Assembly (NCBI GenBank): GCA_964426355.1
Contig: CAYRRA010000177.1
Span: 1 to 8,929 of the forward strand
Reading direction: 5' to 3'
From: JAJFTV01 sp964426355
Lineage (GTDB): Bacteria > Chloroflexota > Anaerolineae > Anaerolineales > Anaerolineaceae
Length of the DNA: 8,929 nt
The notes below the pieces were generated by a model, which worked only from the letters and a program-made list of their open reading frames with translations, did no database searches and was not told the origin of the DNA. Shown in pieces: positions 6,211-8,929 of this stretch (positions within the stretch are counted from its first letter, which is position 1; every line of letters starts with the position of its first letter). The position numbers and the translations under genes were made by a program.

Positions 6211-7143
6211 CTAACCAGCCAGGTCAGCGAAGAGGGGGGTACTCAAGTACCGTTCGCCAAAAGAGGGAATGATGGCAAGAATCATCTTTCCCCGGTTCTC
6301 TGGGCGCTGCGCCAGTTGCATCGACGCCCATACTGCAGCGCCAGAAGAAATCCCCACCAATAAACCCTCCAGCTTTGCCATTTGACGGGCGGTCTGCATG
6401 GCGTCTTCCGATTTCACACGCACGATCTCATCGTAGATTTGTACGTTTAGAATTTGAGGAATGAATCCCGCGCCGATCCCCTGAATTTTGTGAGCGCCTT
6501 TTTCACCACCTGACAACACAGCCGATTCATCTGGTTCCACAGCTACAACCTTTACCGATGGCTTGCGAGCTTTGAGCACTTCACCAACCCCGGTAATGGT
6601 CCCACCTGTACCCACGCCTGCCACCAGGATATCCACTTTGCCATCGGTGTCGCGCCAGATTTCTTCGGCTGTCGTGCGGCGGTGTATTTCCGGGTTGGCG
6701 GGGTTTTCAAACTGCTGCGGGATGAAATAACGTGGATCGGACGACGCCAATTCCTCAGCTTTTTGTATCGCTCCGTTCATCCCTTCGCTGCCTGGTGTAA
6801 GGATTAATTCTGCGCCGAATGCGCGCAGCAGCATACGGCGTTCGCTGCTCATCGTATCCGGCATGACAATGGTGCAATGGTATCCGCGCGCTGCGCACAT
6901 CATCGCCAGACCAATGCCGGTATTGCCGCTGGTAGGCTCCAGAATAATGGTGTCGGGCTGGATTTCCCCAGCTTTCACAGCCGCTTCAATCATGGATAAA
7001 GCGATGCGGTCTTTGACGCTGTGTGCCGGGTTGAAATATTCGAGTTTGACGACAATTTCTGCCAGGTTGGCTTTGGCGATGCGGTTCAGTCGAACGAGCG
7101 GGGTATTACCGATCAGTTCTGATATATTGTTGGCTATTTTCAT
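6211..7143 (-). CDS. cysK: Cysteine synthase A (O-acetylserine sulfhydrylase)
   Basis: A 310-residue PLP-dependent enzyme of fold type II, the usual CysK length, which makes L-cysteine and acetate from O-acetylserine and sulfide in the cytosol. The PLP lysine is K44 in HSVKDR. The substrate/cofactor loop TSGNTG is at 71-76, the phosphate-binding GTGGT at 178-182, GIGAGFIP at 222-229 and GISSGAA at 264-270. The end, PSFGERYLST (293-302), is typical of CysK. The start ATG is at 7141-7143, with AAGGAA about 5 nt upstream. It is the first gene of a cysK-cysE operon, so substrate-making and substrate-using enzymes are made together. A 225-nt structured leader with an intrinsic terminator comes before it, which suggests control by attenuation. 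Cystathionine beta-synthase is unlikely given the length and lack of a C-terminal domain. Confidence 0.95.
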   Translation of the reverse strand: MKIANNISELIGNTPLVRLNRIAKANLAEIVVKLEYFNPAHSVKDRIALSMIEAAVKAGEIQPDTIILEPTSGNTGIGLAMMCAARGYHCTIVMPDTMSSERRMLLRAFGAELILTPGSEGMNGAIQKAEELASSDPRYFIPQQFENPANPEIHRRTTAEEIWRDTDGKVDILVAGVGTGGTITGVGEVLKARKPSVKVVAVEPDESAVLSGGEKGAHKIQGIGAGFIPQILNVQIYDEIVRVKSEDAMQTARQMAKLEGLLVGISSGAAVWASMQLAQRPENRGKMILAIIPSFGERYLSTPLFADLAG

Positions 7144-7197
7144 GAATAATTCCTTTATTCTAAATGGCTCCGATTTAACGAAACCGACCGAACAAAC

Positions 7198-7224
7198 AAA
7201 AAAGCAGCGGATATTCGCCGTCGC
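7198..7224 (-). terminator. Intrinsic terminator inside the cysK leader
   Basis: On the minus strand GCGACGG (7224-7218), a 7-nt loop and CCGCUGC (7210-7204) pair with one A-C mismatch and one G-U pair. TTTTTTG then TTTGTT follow directly. It sits about 55 nt before the cysK ATG, in the same direction, so it would stop transcription before the operon unless read through. Confidence 0.55.
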
Positions 7225-7368
7225 ATTTATTTATAGAAATGCGGGGTAACTGTCCACTGCCTTGTGTTCGGTCGTCAGTATTTTCTGGTTTACAAGGCGG
7301 TGGCTACAGACCCCGCCTCAGACATATGCACGAAAACATGTGTATGCTCCAATTTTATGAATATATTG
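7198..7368 (-). ncRNA. Structured cysK leader RNA (candidate attenuator/riboswitch) or small RNA
   Basis: Predicted RNA of about 170 nt from the consensus promoter to a T6 tract. In transcript order it can form four parts. Hairpin A (about 7349-7322) is GCAUACAC paired with GUG-CA-UAUGU, with a two-base bulge. Hairpin B has arms 7316-7292 and 7265-7241 with 22 Watson-Crick pairs: GCGGGGU/ACCCCGC, CUGU/ACAG, CCAC/GUGG, GCCUUGU/ACAAGGC, with small bulges and a 26-nt loop. Hairpin C is CGCAUUU (7243-7237) with AAAUGCG (7228-7222). Terminator D lies at 7224-7198. C shares bases with both B and D, and an alternative stem GAGGCGG/CCGCCUU (7319-7313 with 7300-7294) would break B. I see no T-box, SAM-I or cobalamin consensus. 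The plus strand could form similar hairpins, but the promoter and T tract favour the minus strand. Confidence 0.5.
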
Positions 7369-7374
7369 ATAATT

Positions 7375-7402
7375 ATTATAAGTAATATCTTCTATTTGTC
7401 AA
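7375..7402 (-). promoter_or_regulatory. Consensus promoter of the cysK-cysE operon
   Basis: Read on the minus strand: a perfect TTGACA (7402-7397), a 16-bp spacer, and a perfect TATAAT (7380-7375). Predicted start near 7368, about 225 nt upstream of the cysK start codon, so the message carries a long leader. A promoter this strong suggests that regulation happens downstream, within the leader. Confidence 0.7.
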
Positions 7403-7581
7403 TAGTCGTTTGAAAAACGCATTTTTTGTATGAACGAGTATGCAGTTGGGTGTGATTGAAAAATGGATTAAACCAACCCCCTGATTTTTCAAAGCAATAT
7501 CAATAAATATAAAATAAAGATAAGAAATATCAACCAAAATTAATAAGAAAGCAAATAAAATTGAATTAAAGGTTGATATTC
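7403..7581. other. AT-rich divergent control region
   Basis: Lies between the cysK promoter and the promoter of the LiaF-like gene, with no gene visible. It holds a 9-bp inverted repeat (TTGAAAAAT 7456-7464, ATTTTTCAA 7484-7492). It also holds three of four copies of the heptamer ATATCAA or its complement: 7497-7503, 7527-7533 and 7573-7579. The fourth copy, 7582-7588, overlaps the -35. Confidence 0.4.
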
Positions 7582-7610
7582 TTGATATTTGATGATAATA
7601 TTGCTATAAT
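7582..7610 (+). promoter_or_regulatory. Extended -10 promoter of LiaF-like gene
   Basis: TTGATA at 7582-7587, a 17-bp spacer, and TATAAT at 7605-7610 preceded by TGC (extended -10). Predicted start near 7617, leaving a 55-nt A-rich leader with a perfect AGGAGG at 7661-7666, five bases before the ATG at 7672. Confidence 0.7.
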
Positions 7611-7671
7611 CATATACGCGACGAAAAACAAAAAGATACGTATAAAATAATAGATTATCGAGGAGGCTGAA

Positions 7672-8475
7672 ATGCGTTCAAGTAGATTGTTTTGGGGGCT
7701 GTTGATCCTGATGGTGGGTGTGATTTTGTTGCTGGAGCCCCTGGGTATTTTGCCGGAGGGATCCAACGCATGGAAGTTTATCTGGCCCAGCGTGATCATC
7801 CTGTTGGGTATCTGGATGCTGGTAATACCGACGATTTACCGCGGTAAAAAATTGGACGTTGAAACGTTATCGATCCCTTTGGATGGCGCTCGGGAAGCGC
7901 GTGTACGTTTGAAACATGGCGCTGGTCGCATGCGCGTATCGTCTGAGGCGGATGACCAGGTTTTGGCAGCAGGCGAATTTGGCGGCGGTATTGACCAGAG
8001 CCTGCACCGAGATGGTGACAGCGTAAGGCTTAAGCTGCGCACCCCTTCACAGGTCTACCCGTTTCCGGGCTCGGTGAATTTTGAGGGTTTAAATTGGAAG
8101 GTGAGTCTGAACCGCACCATCCCCATCCGCCTGGATGTCGATTCTGGCGCCAGCGATACTGTGCTTGATTTGAGCGAGCTGAAGATCACCGAACTGAATG
8201 TGGAAACTGGAGCCAGTTCAACCGAGATCAACTTGCCAACCGATGCGGGTTTTACGCGCGTGAGTATTGAATCAGGTGCTGCATCCGTGGTTATTCGTGT
8301 CCCCGAGCAGGTCTCAGCCCGCATTTCAGTGGAAAGCGGACTGGCAGGGATTAACATCGATAGCCGCCGTTTCCCGCGCATCGGCAGGGTTTACGAAAGC
8401 CCGGATTTTGAACAGGCAGTCAACAAAGCGGAAATCATGGTAAAAACCGGTGTGGGCTCATTGGAAATCCGTTAG
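7672..8475 (+). CDS. LiaF-like membrane protein with repetitive beta (toast-rack-like) domain
   Basis: A 267-residue protein. Two membrane helices (about 6-23 and 36-53) flank LLEPLGILPEGSNAW, the pattern of the LiaI/LiaF-type membrane region. From residue 61 on it is soluble, with a repeated motif of the form [VIL]x[ST]GAxxxxhxh: LKHGAGRMRV (80-89), VDSGASDTVLDL (156), VETGASSTEINL (177), IESGAASVVIRV (199), VESGLAGINID (220) and VKTGVGSLEIR (257-267). The spacing of about 21 residues suggests a beta-solenoid like DUF2154/DUF4097-type adhesin or LiaF C-terminal domains. In Firmicutes LiaF proteins restrain an envelope-stress two-component system; no kinase or regulator gene is visible here, so that role is only inferred. 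The start is fixed by AGGAGG at 7661-7666. A related membrane protein gene follows after 77 bp. Confidence 0.75.
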   Translation: MRSSRLFWGLLILMVGVILLLEPLGILPEGSNAWKFIWPSVIILLGIWMLVIPTIYRGKKLDVETLSIPLDGAREARVRLKHGAGRMRVSSEADDQVLAAGEFGGGIDQSLHRDGDSVRLKLRTPSQVYPFPGSVNFEGLNWKVSLNRTIPIRLDVDSGASDTVLDLSELKITELNVETGASSTEINLPTDAGFTRVSIESGAASVVIRVPEQVSARISVESGLAGINIDSRRFPRIGRVYESPDFEQAVNKAEIMVKTGVGSLEIR

Positions 8476-8511
8476 ATTGATATAATCTTTAGCTTGATTT
8501 TTGCTGCTGGT

Positions 8512-8517
8512 TATAAT
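8512..8517 (+). promoter_or_regulatory. Possible -10 element before the last gene
   Basis: TATAAT at 8512-8517 lies 35 bp before the ATG at 8553. Another TATAAT is at 8481-8486. Neither has a convincing -35 at a normal distance, so this gene may instead be co-transcribed with the LiaF-like gene. Confidence 0.3.
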
Positions 8518-8552
8518 TAAAGAAAATACAAATTTTGGTGGAAGGAAGAAAC

Positions 8553-8929
8553 ATGAAGGTCTTTGAATGGCGTGTGTTAGTGGGTGTTTTGTTGCTTGTG
8601 TTTGGAGGGCTTTTCCTTCTGCAAAGCTTTAACGTGCTCCCCGAAGGGGATTGGTTTTGGTCTGTGCCTTTTGCCCTGGGTGGGATTGCGTTTCTCGGTG
8701 TGCTCATCCGTGGTCGCCATAACTGGTGGGCAGCGATCCCGGGCATCGTTCTTCTGTCATTAGGCGCCTTGATTGCATTGGGTGAATTCGCACCCGATTT
8801 TGCTGACACATACGGCGGGACGCTCTTCCTGGGCGGAATCGCCCTGGCATTCTGGCTTGTTTACCTGATGAATGTGCGCTTCTGGTGGGCATTAATCCCG
8901 GCGGGTGTGCTGACCACCCTGGCTGCCGT
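8553..8929 (+). CDS. Polytopic membrane protein related to the LiaF-like membrane region (3' end outside window)
   Basis: Open from ATG 8553 to the window edge, giving 125 residues so far, with GGAAGGA 5-10 nt upstream of the start. It has about five hydrophobic helices (7-25, 38-53, 58-78, 88-106 and 109 to the edge). The first two, joined by LLQSFNVLPEGDWFW, resemble the LLEPLGILPEGSNAW region of the preceding gene, so the two membrane parts are probably homologous. Later helices begin with a repeated motif (NWWAAIPGIVLL at 57-68, RFWWALIPAGVL at 109-120), which suggests internal duplication of a helix pair. No catalytic residues are visible. I know no specific function for it; paired order suggests it acts with its neighbour at the membrane. 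Confidence 0.7.
   Translation, partial: MKVFEWRVLVGVLLLVFGGLFLLQSFNVLPEGDWFWSVPFALGGIAFLGVLIRGRHNWWAAIPGIVLLSLGALIALGEFAPDFADTYGGTLFLGGIALAFWLVYLMNVRFWWALIPAGVLTTLAA

Noticed and set aside
7198..7368. 6S RNA
   Set aside because: The length (about 170 nt) and long hairpin are suggestive. But the 5' and 3' ends do not pair with each other, and there is no large central bubble in the long stem, which 6S RNA needs.
7198..7368. T-box or SAM-I riboswitch for the cysteine operon
   Set aside because: Neither the T-box GGNACCGCG bulge sequence nor the SAM-I core could be found in the minus-strand leader.
7407..7426. Plus-strand terminator (CGTTT-GAA-AAACG followed by a T run)
   Set aside because: The stem is only 5 bp and AT-rich, and no plus-strand gene upstream would need it. 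It is more likely part of the AT-rich DNA upstream of the cysK promoter.
1..8929. CRISPR array, insertion sequence, tRNA or rRNA
   Set aside because: No regularly spaced repeats, transposase motifs, terminal repeats or tRNA-like cloverleaf sequences were seen on either strand.

Overview
The window looks like chromosomal DNA of a free-living bacterium, most likely a member of Chloroflexota (Anaerolineae-like). The main hint is a pair of secreted CAP-LysM proteins with Thr/Pro-rich linkers and a single C-terminal membrane anchor. These suit a cell envelope without a classical outer membrane. The taxon is an inference from protein style, not from a marker gene.

Layout from left to right. Positions 2-94 hold the last 30 codons of a SurE-type nucleotidase. 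A decayed, frameshifted reading frame follows (about 141-620). A good extended -10 promoter (757-784) then drives a small two-CBS-domain protein (841-1257). Next are two tandem paralogous CAP-LysM-anchor genes (1292-2269 and 2318-3334). Each has TATAAT only 7-9 bp before its ATG and no Shine-Dalgarno sequence, so both mRNAs are probably leaderless. A perfect 14-bp bidirectional terminator (3376-3413) separates them from a convergent serine beta-lactamase-family hydrolase (3474-4865, minus). A gene-poor stretch (4866-5442) follows.

On the minus strand lies a cysteine-synthesis operon, cysK (6211-7143) then cysE (5443-6186). Together they convert serine to O-acetylserine and then to cysteine. 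The operon has a consensus promoter (7375-7402) about 225 nt before the cysK start codon. In between, the leader can form a 22-23 bp hairpin, competing smaller hairpins and an intrinsic terminator before the cysK ribosome site. It matches no cysteine- or methionine-related leader class I could recognise (T-box, SAM-I), and it is the best candidate for an undescribed system here.

Divergently transcribed on the right are two membrane proteins. The first (7672-8475) has two N-terminal membrane helices and a repetitive LiaF/toast-rack-like beta domain. The second (from 8553, cut off by the window edge) is an all-membrane protein whose first half resembles the membrane part of the first. They probably act in envelope-stress sensing or membrane organisation, but no specific partner is visible.
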